A model generated the notes under the pieces. The model ran no database searches and was not told where the DNA came from. It was given only the letters and a program-made list of their open reading frames with translations. A stretch of 64,000 nucleotides of DNA from Fragilariopsis cylindrus CCMP1102 (lineage: Eukaryota > Bacillariophyta > Bacillariophyceae > Bacillariales > Bacillariaceae): NCBI GenBank assembly GCA_900095095.1, contig FMBT01000408.1, forward strand, positions 1 to 64,000. Reading direction: 5' to 3'. Positions 22,519-34,086 of the stretch are shown piece by piece. Within the stretch, counting starts at the first letter, position 1, and every line of letters starts with the position of its first letter. The translations under genes were made by a program, and so were the position numbers.

Positions 22519-23629
22519 TGAAACTATGGTACTACATACTACCTGCGTCAGTAGAAAAGAGATAATCTCAACACGTACAGTAACCGATTAGATGTTATTG
22601 ATGATGATGATATGTATGCAGACAAAAAAATTGACAAAAAAAAGAGACTGAAGAAAAAGCGAATAGGAGCAATTTGAATCTACCTTACTATAATAATTGA
22701 TGATATCATTCCATGCTGAGATGATGCAAATGGCGACAACGTCCTACCTATAGTAGGCGTGCTGACATAATATGTATGTATTTTTATATTTATATGTATA
22801 TAGCCAACGATCAGATAAATAGTATACGCTTTTAAAAATATCAGAACTACGTTTACATTTACGTCTAAATCTATTCTCGTTATCGTCCTTCTATTTCGTG
22901 ATTGATCCTTATTCGTTGTACGGTTCAAATTCTACCAGTCAGATTTACTATACAATCAATAATAACCGAAAAGAAGAAGATAAACGACTAAAGTTTACAT
23001 CGTGTCCTTTGGTTATTGATCCAAATTGCAAGTGATGGATTTGCTGCATACTTCTGTTAAACGTTTGCATCTCCATGTTAGCGTGCATAGTCAGCTAGTT
23101 CATTGCATCGCTCATCCAACAATAACGTTTACTTAATCCTCCGCTTCTCCTTCGATGATATATTCCAATTATTCAGCAATTCAATTTTTCTGTCGTCATT
23201 GAGCTCTATTCGTTTGCCTCGAGCTTCTTTTTAGTCGTAGTCGTCGTCGTCGTCGTCGCCTGCATTCGTTCGTTCATCGATTGTTCAGAAATTTCATCGC
23301 CACTAGAATCATAATCATATTCGTATTCATCTAAACTGCTGCGGTTTTTCTCCAAGCTGCACAACCTCTTACCATTATTCGTGGTAGTCTTCATTTGGTT
23401 GGTTCATCAATTCCTCGGGAGTAGTAGCAGCAGCAGTAGCAGCAGAATGTCATAACCATCACGGATACTAAAACAATCTGACGTATTCCTATTCTTCTCC
23501 TATTCATCGTCGCTGTGTGCGACACTGTATAGTCATCGTGAGGGTCGTTGGATGACTTATTTTTACTATGAAGGGACGACGGATATCGTTATATATAATT
23601 TTGCTATTGTTATTACTTACTCTCATTGA
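22519..23629. other. intergenic
   Basis: The first 60 bases are homologous to the 3' end of the paralogue at 32.8 kb (CCTGCGTCAGTAGAAAA, GATAATCTCAACA), so the MYND duplication extends past the stop codon. A 62-codon minus-strand frame at 23206-23394 (acidic, Thr run) is possible but unsupported. Confidence 0.4.
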
Positions 23630-25321
23630 TCAACGTGTTTGTTGCTCTCGTAATAACAGTATTTCTTGTACTTCAAGTGCGACAGTTTTGTGTGATATTC
23701 TTGTTCCATTGGTATTATTTCTTCTATCAAACATATTCACATGATAATCGACATGTAGATTTTTTAAAATATTGTTTTGATATGCATCAAAACTAGATGA
23801 TATATCCGATTTTAATTCATCTGGAAACCATTCTCTATTTTCCGTTCTTTTCGTGGTGCTTATCATTGCAATGTCATCATCTATTACTTCGACTGGATTA
23901 CCAAAACCAATACACAAATTCACGTACGTTGTAAATACTTCACTCAACTTCACATTCACTGTAATGTTATTGATGTTGTTCATGACGATTTTTACTCCTT
24001 GTTGCTGTTGTAGTAGTAATAATTTCTCCTTCTTTGCATGAACTGTTCGTTCGATACAAGAAAACCAATCAAAGTGACTAGTAGTTGCAATTGTAGAATT
24101 GCTTGTAGTAACACTTGAATTGGCATCATCATCATCATCATAATTGTCATTACTGTCATCATCATTGTCATTACTGTCGTGATTTAATAAATCAATACGG
24201 CAAAGTATGACTGGATGTTTTTCTGTGCGTCGTTCTGTCCATTCTATAGGATTACGTTCCGATAATAAAATAATAGGTATTTGACCATTGCGATTTTTTG
24301 TGGCAGATTCAATTACGTATGGTAAAAATTCTATATAGGGTGTATCTTTTTAATTTATAAATAAACACAACACATACGTCGTCGACAATAATAAGAGAAG
24401 TAATGATAATTAAAAAAGAAACGAAAAAATTAGTTTACGTTTTTTGAATATAGATGACAAGAAAGATACAACGTAAATCGGCTCACCATGAATCGCTCCA
24501 ATATTATGATTATTATTATGATTGTTGTGCCATGATGTTACCTTATCAATCATTTTTTTAGTTTCTTCCATCCATTCAATCATATTATTTGTTTTATCAG
24601 AGTGTGGACACGGTTCTTTATTTCGTTCATCTAAACATTTGTGCATACGAAATACTTTGTTCACTAATTGCTTATGATGTGCATTATTATAACTTTGTTG
24701 TTTACTACTACGACCCTCCTGCCATTGTTGAAGCTGTTGTTGTCCACCAAAGAAGGTAATATTGTTATTATTATGATCAGTATTAATTGTAGTATTTACA
24801 TTACTTTCACTTTTACAATAATCAGTCTCCAACTTCCAATGTACTGATGGCAATCCCAATAGGTACGTTCCACAATACATTGTATGTGTACCTGTTGATC
24901 CTGCACCAGCTCCAATGACTAATGGTGGCACTACTGGCGCTACTGGCACTGGCGATGGCACCATCATCACCGACGGCAATGGCAACGGCGGCGATGGTAG
25001 TAGTAATCCATTGTGTTGTTGATTTTGTGATTGTGACTGATCTACTACTAGTTTTGGTTTGGGTTCTGATTGTTGTTGCTGTTGACTTATTGAAATGTTC
25101 TTATTCTTATGAGTATTATTATTCGCGAATATAATATTTCTTCTCATGATGACGTTATTACTACCCTCATTATTTGTAATAATGCTGGTGTACGAGAACA
25201 AAAAGGATAATGACGCAATGATCAAAACCAAATACAACCAAATTATTCGATGCCGTTTCTGTTGTCGTCGTCGTCGTTTCGTAGCATCGTAATCGTCTTC
25301 TTCGCCGTCGTTGTCAATCAT
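23630..25321 (-). CDS. P-loop sulfotransferase-like type II membrane protein (2 exons)
   Basis: 516 aa from 24487-25321 and 23630-24345; the 141-bp intron (GTGAGC...AAAAAG) joins in phase 1 as GAIH-D-TPYIEFLPYVIE. A basic cytosolic N-terminus (KRRRRQQKRHR) precedes a signal anchor at about 25-46, then a Gln/Asn/Pro-rich stem. The catalytic part starts VIGAGAGSTGTHTMYCGTYL, which resembles the PAPS 5'-phosphate loop of sulfotransferases, and continues in exon 2 with IPIILLSERNPIEWTERRT, resembling the 3'-phosphate-binding block (R-x-P.. W..RR). Two poly-Asp/Asn insertions interrupt the domain. Golgi sulfation of glycans or protein is the likely role; substrate unknown. The family call is moderate because both motifs are divergent. 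Confidence 0.65.
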
Positions 25322-26011
25322 TGTTATTATTATTATTATTGTTATTATTAGGATCTTGCCAACGCTTGCTTTTTTACAGTCATGATGTGTATTAGCGTTC
25401 GCAGATATAGATTGATTAGCTTACGGAGTTATCTCATATTATGGTACAGTATGTGTCGAATAGATCGAAATCAAAGATCAGTCGAAGAATCGAAGAATCC
25501 ATCAATCGCGCCCAACAAATATAATGAACAAACAATGATACCTCCTTTTCGATTGGGGGGAAATAAAAGAGCAGATTCATTCTTGTTTAAAAGGGGGAAT
25601 TATCAGTATGTAATACGATAGCTACGTACTGTACTACTAGAATACTAGTATTACTAGTAATTACTCTCTGCATTCTGCCACCCTTTTAACGGCATATCTA
25701 GGACCTCGTACGTAGTATTGAAAGTACAGAACAGTTTAGTCGTACGCGGCGCAGTTTTGCTGTGAGAGCGATTTCTCAGATTTTAACGATGGAAGACAAG
25801 ATAGCTAGCTACCAGTAACGTTACTACTACTAGTAGATATGATGTTTTAAAGAAATCATTGCAATCCTCGCTCCTCACCCGATCAAGCGAACGAAGCAAT
25901 GATTATTATGACTTATTAAGGGACGACGAATATCGTAGTATTGTCATAAGAATCATCATAAAAAGAAAAAACCAACAAACCAAAACAAAAAGTAATAATA
26001 ATAAATACAAG
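25322..26011. other. divergent intergenic region
   Basis: Between the sulfotransferase-like gene and ATP23, both pointing outward; presumably both promoters. An open frame at 25382-25621 has no protein-like features. Confidence 0.4.
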
Positions 26012-27391
26012 ATGACGATTACCAATTCTTTAGCACGATCATCTTGTACAAAATGTGTGGAAGTATTACAAGAATTAGTTTCAGGTTTGCAACAAGATAA
26101 TGCTGGCGAGAATAATAATAATTATAATACAAATAAAAGTAACAGTAACAGTAACAGTAACACAAAGAATGAACCACCACCATTAACTCTTCTGAAGGCT
26201 ATTGCTAGATCATCACATCAACAACGAAATGACTATGATCAATGGGGACAACAACAACGACGACGACGTGATAATAATAATCGTCGTAATCATCATCAAC
26301 ATCAACATCGTCACCAACAACAACATAATAATAAACCGAAAAAATCTGAGAAATTAAAAATTGAAGAAATTGAAAATGGTATACGATTAATAATACCAGT
26401 TGAAACAACATCACCAACATTAATGAAACGATGGACACAATTAGTACAGATAGAAGAAAAAGATGTGAATGTTAGGGATAATGACAACGATACCATCCTT
26501 ATTGATGGTACTACACTTGCTACATCGATTCGAATACAAAATAACAACAACAATGTTGTAAATTACGACAACGGCGATAACAACGACAACGACGGAACAA
26601 CAGTAGATTCTTCTTTGAATAATGATGATACAACAACAATCGATCATTTGAATGATGATACAATTATTCATAATCCATTAACAATTGAATTACATTGTAG
26701 AAAATGTGCCTCGACAGGCCCGGAAGCTGGTGCACGTGCATTTTTAATGGGACCCGAACCATTATCAATTGTACTGTGTCATAATCGTATCAATAGTGAT
26801 GTGGATGAAATTGAAGAAATATTAACCCATGAATTAACACATTTATATGATGTCCAAACCCTACAATTGGATTTAACCGATTGTGAAACTGTAGCCTATT
26901 CCGAAGTTCGTGCAGCACGTGAAGCAGAATGTTCGAAATATATTACGAATCATCGACGACAACAAAATCAACAAAATCAAAATCAACAACAAGAAAGTAA
27001 TAGTAATAATAAAAAGAATAGTAATGGTAATGGTATAGATACTATATTACCATCCATTATAACAGAATCATGGTCCAAGGCACAACATTCGTATTGTGTG
27101 AAAAATATTGCATTAGGTGCCATACAAAATATGTTCCCTCAACGTGGTGTTGGGAAACAATGTTTAAATAAAGTTTGGGAGAAAGCATATAAAGATCATC
27201 GACCATTTAATACTACTGATAGAAGTACAAATACGCAAAGACAACAAAGTCGTCAACAACAACAGAATAATAATAATGGGCGAGAAGATAGAAAAGACAC
27301 AGCATATAATAATACCAATACGAACTATTATAAGAGCAGTAGTAGTGGAACAACGACAAGTCATGCTGGCAACGTTGCTAGTGGCAAATAA
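26012..27391 (+). CDS. ATP23: mitochondrial inner-membrane metalloprotease ATP23
   Basis: 459 aa, single exon; start at the first ATG, 26012 (the frame is open upstream without ATG). The ATP23 signature is complete: LHCRKC, EEILTHELTHLYDVQTLQLD with the HExxH zinc site, CETVAYSEVRAAREAECSKY, then HSYCVKNIALGAIQNMF and KVWEKAYKDHRPF. In yeast ATP23 processes the ATP synthase subunit Atp6 and aids its assembly, and degrades Ups1 in the intermembrane space. The usual length is near 230-270 aa; the excess here is Asn/Gln/Arg-rich insertions before the domain, between the SEVRAA and CVK blocks, and at the C-terminus. No cleaved presequence is obvious, as expected for this family. Confidence 0.92.
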   Translation: MTITNSLARSSCTKCVEVLQELVSGLQQDNAGENNNNYNTNKSNSNSNSNTKNEPPPLTLLKAIARSSHQQRNDYDQWGQQQRRRRDNNNRRNHHQHQHRHQQQHNNKPKKSEKLKIEEIENGIRLIIPVETTSPTLMKRWTQLVQIEEKDVNVRDNDNDTILIDGTTLATSIRIQNNNNNVVNYDNGDNNDNDGTTVDSSLNNDDTTTIDHLNDDTIIHNPLTIELHCRKCASTGPEAGARAFLMGPEPLSIVLCHNRINSDVDEIEEILTHELTHLYDVQTLQLDLTDCETVAYSEVRAAREAECSKYITNHRRQQNQQNQNQQQESNSNNKKNSNGNGIDTILPSIITESWSKAQHSYCVKNIALGAIQNMFPQRGVGKQCLNKVWEKAYKDHRPFNTTDRSTNTQRQQSRQQQQNNNNGREDRKDTAYNNTNTNYYKSSSSGTTTSHAGNVASGK

Positions 27392-27567
27392 AGTAAAATA
27401 GTAAAATGAAATAAAATAGTATGCATTTTATAATAAATACTAGCCTAAGTATTATAACTGTAGTGTAAATAGAAAATAAAGATTGCTTTCTGAAAGCATT
27501 TTCTTTTTTGTCTTTCGAATAGTTGTAGCTTTAAATAGCGATTTTTTTGAGGATGATTATAGTGATT

Positions 27568-28248
27568 TTATGGTGAAATAACAACACTGGCAGCTGCAGT
27601 AGAAGCAGCAATTGCATTATTAAGATCTTCTTGTGATGGTGGTGTTGAGCTTAGTACAGAATAACCAACAACACCTAAAGTACCAAATGCAACCACAAAT
27701 ATTGTATAGGCTACTGTTAATGCACCTTTCCCTAAGATACGTGAACCACGTGAATCTTGTGGTGAATCATTGGATCCAATAATTACAATTGAATCAGTAC
27801 CAGTACCAAATGATTCACCAAACATAATCCTTCTCCAGAATTCAATTGTAGCCCACATAAATGGAAATATACCAGCTAAAAATATTTTAAAATCATTATT
27901 ATTGAATAAATCATTTATACTAATTCCTGTTGTTGTTCCTGTTGCTGCCACTGTTGCTGCGACCGTCATCATCGACGATGACAACGACGTAGTTTCTTCT
28001 ACTAATAATGGTATCATGTTCAATGACGATGACGACGACGACGACAAAACACGAGGTTGTTGACGTTGCTGTAGTTTAGTAGATTCATGATGCAATATCG
28101 ACGTTATTATTGGTAGCGATAATGCATGTTGAGGTTGAGAGGAGGAGGAATGATGGAAGGCGATAGTTTCATTTATTCGTAGTAGAAATAACAACGTAAA
28201 ACAAAGTACAATTCTTGCTACTAAGCATCGTTGTCTTAAGTATGCCAT
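27568..28248 (-). CDS. predicted plastid-targeted two-span membrane protein
   Basis: 226 aa, single exon. Signal peptide (ARIVLCFTLLFLLRINETIA) with the next residue Phe (TIA-FHH), the bipartite plastid-targeting pattern of diatoms, followed by a Ser/Gln-rich transit-like stretch. The mature part has two likely membrane segments: FKIFLAGIFPFMWATIEFW and GALTVAYTIFVVAFGTLGVV. Between them is a polar loop (GTGTDSIVIIGSNDSPQDSR). It ends with a small helix EEDLNNAIAAS-like segment. I recognise no family. Convergent with ATP23, 176 bp apart. Confidence 0.7.
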   Translation of the reverse strand: MAYLRQRCLVARIVLCFTLLFLLRINETIAFHHSSSSQPQHALSLPIITSILHHESTKLQQRQQPRVLSSSSSSSLNMIPLLVEETTSLSSSMMTVAATVAATGTTTGISINDLFNNNDFKIFLAGIFPFMWATIEFWRRIMFGESFGTGTDSIVIIGSNDSPQDSRGSRILGKGALTVAYTIFVVAFGTLGVVGYSVLSSTPPSQEDLNNAIAASTAAASVVISP

Positions 28249-28960
28249 TGTGTGAAAATCTTTGGGAAACTACGTGTACGCTATGTTCTCTTTTCTTGTT
28301 TACAGTAGTAGTAGCAGTACTAGTCACCGGATGATAGTATAGTATATCTCGTATTCTCTCGCTGGTCTAATGATCTGTATGCTTTTTTGCAAATGCTGCA
28401 GATGCCATATATGATATACCGCCGGTTTTTTTTCTGACTGCCTATCTGAGCAATCACACATGAGTCAGTCACTCAGTTGGAGCTTGCTTAGTCTCGAATT
28501 ATACCTTACAAAATAGCTCCTGATGCATGCGACTTAATCATGGTTGTTGTGTGTATTGATGGGGTTCTTCTTCTTTGTGTTCTCTCTGACCAATATGTTG
28601 TCATTATTGCCCTTTAAATAGGGTCTTGACCAATCGCACGCTACTACAGCTTTAATCGAATGATTCAATCCTATTATTTTGCTCACGTAATTTTTACCAC
28701 CACCATTTCGGACTTCCAATCATCGCCACCACGTCCACGTGTAAACAGCACATTAGCTGTAAAACGCTTCGACAGATTACATGGATGGTGATGCAATCTT
28801 GCAGCATCAATAATAATTTTGTTTTTGCTTCAATGATCCCAAAGAACGAATAGCGAAGAAATAAATAGAAAATAAAAATAGAAGAAAGCACATCACATCA
28901 TCCTACATACTCTATTTTAACTAAATCCAAAACAATTTTGTTATATATCAAAGCAGTGAA
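28249..28960. other. divergent intergenic region
   Basis: Between the plastid membrane-protein gene and the first DXS exon. No gene seen. Confidence 0.35.
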
Positions 28961-31900
28961 ATGCGTCTTTCTATAGCTGCTCTGCTGATCGCAGCAACAC
29001 CGGTGAGTAGATTTTAAAATGTGCTGTTGTATATATATGGTTCGATGAATGGAGCGAGGGGACTTTCTCTTGGTGTTTTCGGTTTTTGGATTGGGATATT
29101 ACTTTCTTTCTATTCCATCGAAATTAATCATTCAAAGGAAAGAGACTGTTGGATTGGTTAAGGATAGGAAAGTTACGTGGCTGCTGTTGTGAATTGGGAG
29201 AATTCAAGGAGATGAATCAATCGGTTTTCTGAATTGGATTGGATCGGATCGGATTTGATTTTTGTTTCTTTCTCCGGCGGGAAAAATTACGATCCTTCCA
29301 TCAAGATTATGACAACAACAACAACAACTTACTGGTTCATCGATTGAAATCGACATACATGCGATGATATAGGTTTGATATATATATCTCTGTTTCAATC
29401 GGTAGCAGCACAGCACTACATTCCATTCCATTCCCCCTGTCTTCCGACAAGTTCACAAAATCCATCAAACAAAAAAAAACATAACATACGTTGTCGTTAA
29501 ATTACACGGTGTATCGTGATGGGTCGACTCATTCGATTCGAATTTTTCGCTCTGATCACTTCAACATCCGGGTCTTTTATAAATCCAGTATCTTAAAACT
29601 CACAAAAACTACTCTTTTTTTAATCTATTTCCTAATTTCTTCCTTCTTCCAACAACGACCACAATCAATTCGTCTCCTACCTACGTATATTGGGATGATG
29701 TCTCTTCATAACTGTTGCTATGTCTTTGGTCTCGCTGCTTCCTTTTTCTGTTATTATGGAACAACACAGAATGCTGTTGTTGGATTCGCACCTACATCGC
29801 CGTCCACGACGACGGCGGCACGAACGTTAACTCGTCATGCCGCCGAAAGAGATGGTAGTGCTAGTACTGTTTCTGGACCACCATATTCAGGTCCCTCCGT
29901 AAAACCAATTCTTGATTCAATTAATTTTCCATCAGATATGAAAGGATTAGATATGCCTCAAATCAAACAGGTAAGTTACAACACAGTCCCGTCGTTAATT
30001 AATAGTGGTAATTCATATTCTTCAAACGAGCTACAAAGGAATCATTTAAAGAAAAAAATCAACTTCGTCAAAAAACAAAAACACTCACATTGTAGTTCAT
30101 TCGCCTTTTGTGTTATTTTATCCCCTTTTCTTTTCTCGTCACGACGTGTTTTTTTCTTTTGATATACTATCCATCGACAAACGATTTAATAATTGAAACG
30201 ACGACAAAAATTTATGTCTGTACCCACCAAACAAATGATTTGAAAAAACTGTAGTTGGCGAATGAACTACGATGGGAGGTATTAGAAGCAGTATCGAAGA
30301 CGGGTGGACATTTAAGTTCATCGTTGGGTGTAACTGAATTAACGGTTGCTTTGCATTACGTATTTGATATGCCCGATGATGATATTATTTGGGATGTTGC
30401 ACATCAATGTTATCCACATAAAATATTAACAGGTCGACGATCAAAATTTCCAACACTACGTCAACAGGGTGGAATTTCTGGATTCTGTAAAAGAGCAGAA
30501 AGTGAATATGATTCCTTTGGTGCCGGTCATTCATCGACATCTATTTCAGCCGCACAGGGAATGAGTATAGCGAAGTCGGTATTAAACAAACGTAGAAATA
30601 ATTGTGTTGCTGTTATCGGTGATGGCGCCATTACAGGTGGTATGGCATACGAGGCAATGAATAGTGCAGGGTACTTACAATCCAGAATGATTGTTGTTCT
30701 TAATGACAATGGTCAAGTTAGTCTCCCCACGGGAACTCCCAGTGCTGGAGGTACGGTCCCCGCATCGCAACTTTCTAAGTACACATCAAATTTATTAGTA
30801 TCAAAACCATTCCAAGATTTTCGTGACTTTGCAAAGAGTTTTAACAAACTTTTACCGGAAGAAATGCAAGGTGTTAATAAACGTATCGATGAATACACTC
30901 GTGGTTTAGTTTCCGGTGGCACTTTATTTGAGGAATTAGGTTTTTATTACGTCGGTCCGATCGATGGACATGACCTTGAGAACTTAATCCCAATTTTAGA
31001 AAAACTCCGTGACAGTCCCAATACCAAACCTGTCCTACTTCACTTGAAGACCGTAAAGGGATACGGATACCCACCAGCTGAAGTTGCTAGTGATCGTATG
31101 CACGGAGTTGGAAAGTTTAATCTCGGTACCGGTGCTCAATACAAAGGCAAACCGACCGAACCAAGTTTTACCTCTATCTTTGCCAATGCCTTAATTGACG
31201 CTGCTATTGATGATCGAGCTATTGTTGGTATTACTGCCGCTATGCCGGGTGGTACCGGAATGGATATATTTGGACGTCGTTTTCCCAAACGTACATTCGA
31301 TGTTGGTATTGCTGAACAACACGCTGTTTGTATGGGTGCGGGTATGGCCTGTGAAGGATTAAAACCTTTCGTTTGTATCTATTCTACATTTATGCAACGT
31401 GGATACGATCAAGTCGTTCATGACGTTGCAATTCAAAATCTTCCCGTACGGATGATGTTAGACCGTGCTGGTTTCGTGGGTAACGATGGACCTACACATC
31501 ATGGATGTTACGATCTTGCCTATTTGGGTTGTATTCCAAATCTAACAATTATGTCACCCAGTGATGAAATCGAACTTCGTAATATGGTAATGACATGTGC
31601 CGGTTTCGATGACGGACCAACTGTCCTGCGATACCCTCGTGGTGTAGGTTACGGTCAAGAAAAATTACAATCCCTATTTGGATATAAATTGGATAACAAT
31701 GAAATTCCTACCAGAGGTAAGTAAATATTATAAATAAGTAATATATACATATTATAAGTCGTGGGGATTGATATTCTACAAGGGACACGGCGACCATTTT
31801 CTTACACACTTTTTTCTTCAACGTGATTTTTCAGGTGAAGTCATTCCTATCGGTAAGGGGCGTATTATTCGAGGGGCTGGGGGTATGGTTGAATCGACAT

Positions 31901-32382
31901 CGTCAAGTACGAGAGGAAAGAAACGAAAGGATCGTATTGCAATCCTTTCTATCGGTACCCGTCTTCACGAGGCACTCGTTGCTGCTCAAGAAGTTGAAGA
32001 TATGTACGACGATTTGAGCGTGACCGTTGCTGATGCTCGGTATATGAAACCCTTAGACGTTGACCTCGTCCGACAATTAGCAGATGATAATGGTGTATTA
32101 ATTACCATCGAGGAAGGTAGTATTGGTGGATTTGGAGATCACGTTCTTCACTTCTTGGCATTAGATGGCTCCCTCGACGACGGAAACTTAACGTTCCGAC
32201 CAATGGTCATGCCCGATGCCTACTTTGAGACAGGTACACAATTCCAACAATACGAAGAAGCAGGTTTGAATGCTCGACACATCAAGGGAACCATCCTTCG
32301 ATTGGCAAATAAAATTGAGGTTCCAATTCTTGAGCAAATTGAACAAGAAGAACCGCAATACAATACTACTACGAAGAAGTAG
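28961..32382 (+). CDS. DXS: 1-deoxy-D-xylulose-5-phosphate synthase, plastid (4 exons)
   Basis: Condenses pyruvate and glyceraldehyde 3-phosphate, first step of the plastid MEP isoprenoid pathway, using thiamine diphosphate. Preferred model: 28961-29002, 29770-29970, 30255-31716, 31835-32382, about 750 aa. Exon 1 encodes MRLSIAALLIAATP; joined in phase 0 to NAVVGFAPTSP it gives a textbook signal peptide with the GFAP plastid motif. The alternative start at 29695 (MMSLHNCCYVFGLAASFF) would be intron sequence read through. Core: GHSSTSISAAQGMS, ThDP motif GDGAITGGMAYEAMN, PIDGHD, catalytic FDVGIAEQHAVCMGAG, DRAGFVGNDGPTHHG. The C-terminus is altered by a tandem duplication: the frame ends EEPQYNTTTKK just inside a second copy of the 3' end. 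Confidence 0.95.
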
Positions 32383-32477
32383 GTTTGAATGCTCGACACA
32401 TCAAGGGAACCATCCTTCGGTTGGCAAATAAAATTGAGGTTCCAATTCTTGAGCAAATTGAACAAGAAGCGCAATAG
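32251..32477 (+). repeat. tandem duplication of the DXS 3' end
   Basis: Copy A 32251-32360 lies in the DXS coding end; copy B 32370-32477 follows almost at once, with few differences. Copy B keeps what looks like the ancestral end, ...EQIEQEAQ and TAG at 32475-32477. The DXS frame enters copy B one base out of register and stops at its ninth to eleventh bases (TAG 32380-32382). Confidence 0.85.
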
Positions 32478-32803
32478 GTAGAGAGATAGAGAGAGAAACC
32501 CTCAAAAATGCTACACATGATGACACATCAAAACTGCACACACACGCGCGCACACATACACACGTAAATAGTACGAACAAACAATAATTTATTGTAAGAA
32601 ATGCATAATTCTTTACCAAGGCGTTTTATTTACTTCTATATATGAAGGATTCATGCATAGAACTTTCCATTGTTTATCATTTAAATTTCAAATTAGCGAA
32701 GGTCCGTTTTTATTAATTTCTTCTTTCGTATCACGAGTTGTTTCATTCTGCATACACTCATCATCGTCAGTCACTGTGCCTCTTGTTGAGATTATCTTAT
32801 TAT
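32383..32803. other. intergenic, 3' of DXS
   Basis: After copy B of the DXS end there is a CA/CG dinucleotide-rich tract near 32533-32564 and A/T-rich sequence. Convergent 3' regions of DXS and a MYND gene. Confidence 0.4.
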
Positions 32804-33745
32804 TTATTTTCTACTGACGCAGGCAGTACTGGGGATAGATCCTACCCATACCGTCCCATCGTCCCTAGCAACAAAGTAGTCTTTAGGATTAATTAATTTC
32901 GCATCGTATGTATTGTCAATTTCCTGATAGTCCTCTAAAGGTCGTGTTAGACCCAATTTGTATTGTAACTTTTCTAGGGCTGGATGAATATCACCCCGAA
33001 TTGCTGCATCCCGAATTGCTTTTGCATATGGCTTGTGATACTTAATCAGAATTCGAAGCTGTTTGCATTCACCCCTGTGATTGTGATCTTTCCAATGTAT
33101 AGTCTGACAACCTTCACTACAATAACAATACACACTACACCCTTCACATTGTTTAAGTGTGAATGTTTTAGTATCTGTTTTCGAACAAATAATACATATT
33201 CGCCCTAAACGATGCTTCAATACGTTGGGAGCTACCTTGGGGCTCAGTCGAGTGTCGGCGTTGGTGGCGATTTTCCCCCAGTAGCCATACAATGTATCTG
33301 CGTTCCGATTCGGTTCGGCGTGATCCAAATAAAATTCCCCAATCAATGACATTATACATCCATAATGTCCACGGATAGCCCCTTCCAAAAACCAAGGATG
33401 AGCTAAATGTTTAGACGTAGGATTTAAGTATCCTGCCCCCATGAAGTTCATGCTATGTACACACCCATGTTCTGTGGCGCCCTGTTTGAATAACGCGTAT
33501 CGTTCATTATTATCTAACTTATAGTCTTCATTTCCATTAATAATTTGAGCATCCGTTGCTTGGACATATTCGTCCGATTTCGGAAACACACTGTCTATTT
33601 CAACTAGTATTTCCGCAATTGATAATGTACCTTCTGATGTTGCTTCTACTGTGGCTTCTGATGCTGTCGTTACCACCGCCGGCGGCGTTGAATTTTTGTT
33701 GTTTTTAATTTTGCGTTCTTGACGCAATTTTTGTTTTCGACCCAT
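32804..33745 (-). CDS. MYND zinc-finger protein (intact paralogue)
   Basis: 313 aa, single exon, closely similar along its length to the gene at 21543-22518. N-terminal basic MGRKQKLRQERKIKN, an Ala/Thr-rich linker, FPKSDEYVQA, a Sel1-like helical section (YALFKQGATEHGCVHSM, HPWFLEGAIRGHYGCIMSL), then a MYND finger CIICSKTDTKTFTLKQCEGC with CYCSEGCQTIHWKDHNHRGEC and a C-terminal YKLGLTRP block. MYND fingers bind proteins rather than DNA; the partner is unknown. This and the broken copy are products of a duplication that also covers flanking bases at both ends. Confidence 0.85.
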   Translation of the reverse strand: MGRKQKLRQERKIKNNKNSTPPAVVTTASEATVEATSEGTLSIAEILVEIDSVFPKSDEYVQATDAQIINGNEDYKLDNNERYALFKQGATEHGCVHSMNFMGAGYLNPTSKHLAHPWFLEGAIRGHYGCIMSLIGEFYLDHAEPNRNADTLYGYWGKIATNADTRLSPKVAPNVLKHRLGRICIICSKTDTKTFTLKQCEGCSVYCYCSEGCQTIHWKDHNHRGECKQLRILIKYHKPYAKAIRDAAIRGDIHPALEKLQYKLGLTRPLEDYQEIDNTYDAKLINPKDYFVARDDGTVWVGSIPSTACVSRK

Positions 33746-34086
33746 AATATTTTAAAATCAACTTTTGATATACTTATCCTACTAAGCTAACAGCCTACTG
33801 ATATTATGGTACCTCGTCGTCTTTCAGTTGAGACTAATTAAATAGAGGCAGCTACGTCGTACAGTCCCTTTATGTTTGTGTCTTTTAAGTTATAGCTGCG
33901 GCTGTGTGTCCCTTCATCTCGAAGCGGCTCTGTCAACGTAATCACTAAAAGGGAGTCGACAATAATTCAGTAGCCGCCGTTTGGGTTTTTGAAATCAAGT
34001 CATAAATTTTAGAATAAAAATCGAGCGCAATATTCTTAGATTTGCACCCCCCCCCCCCCCCCCCATAGTGAAAGCGAGAAATAGTA

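Noticed and set aside
25859-26011. N-terminal extension of ATP23
   Set aside because: The frame is open but has no ATG before 26012.
29695-29769. Start of DXS at MMSLHNCCYVF
   Set aside because: Possible but less likely; the hydrophobic run is what a pyrimidine tract before an acceptor would encode, and the exon at 28961 gives a better signal peptide in phase.
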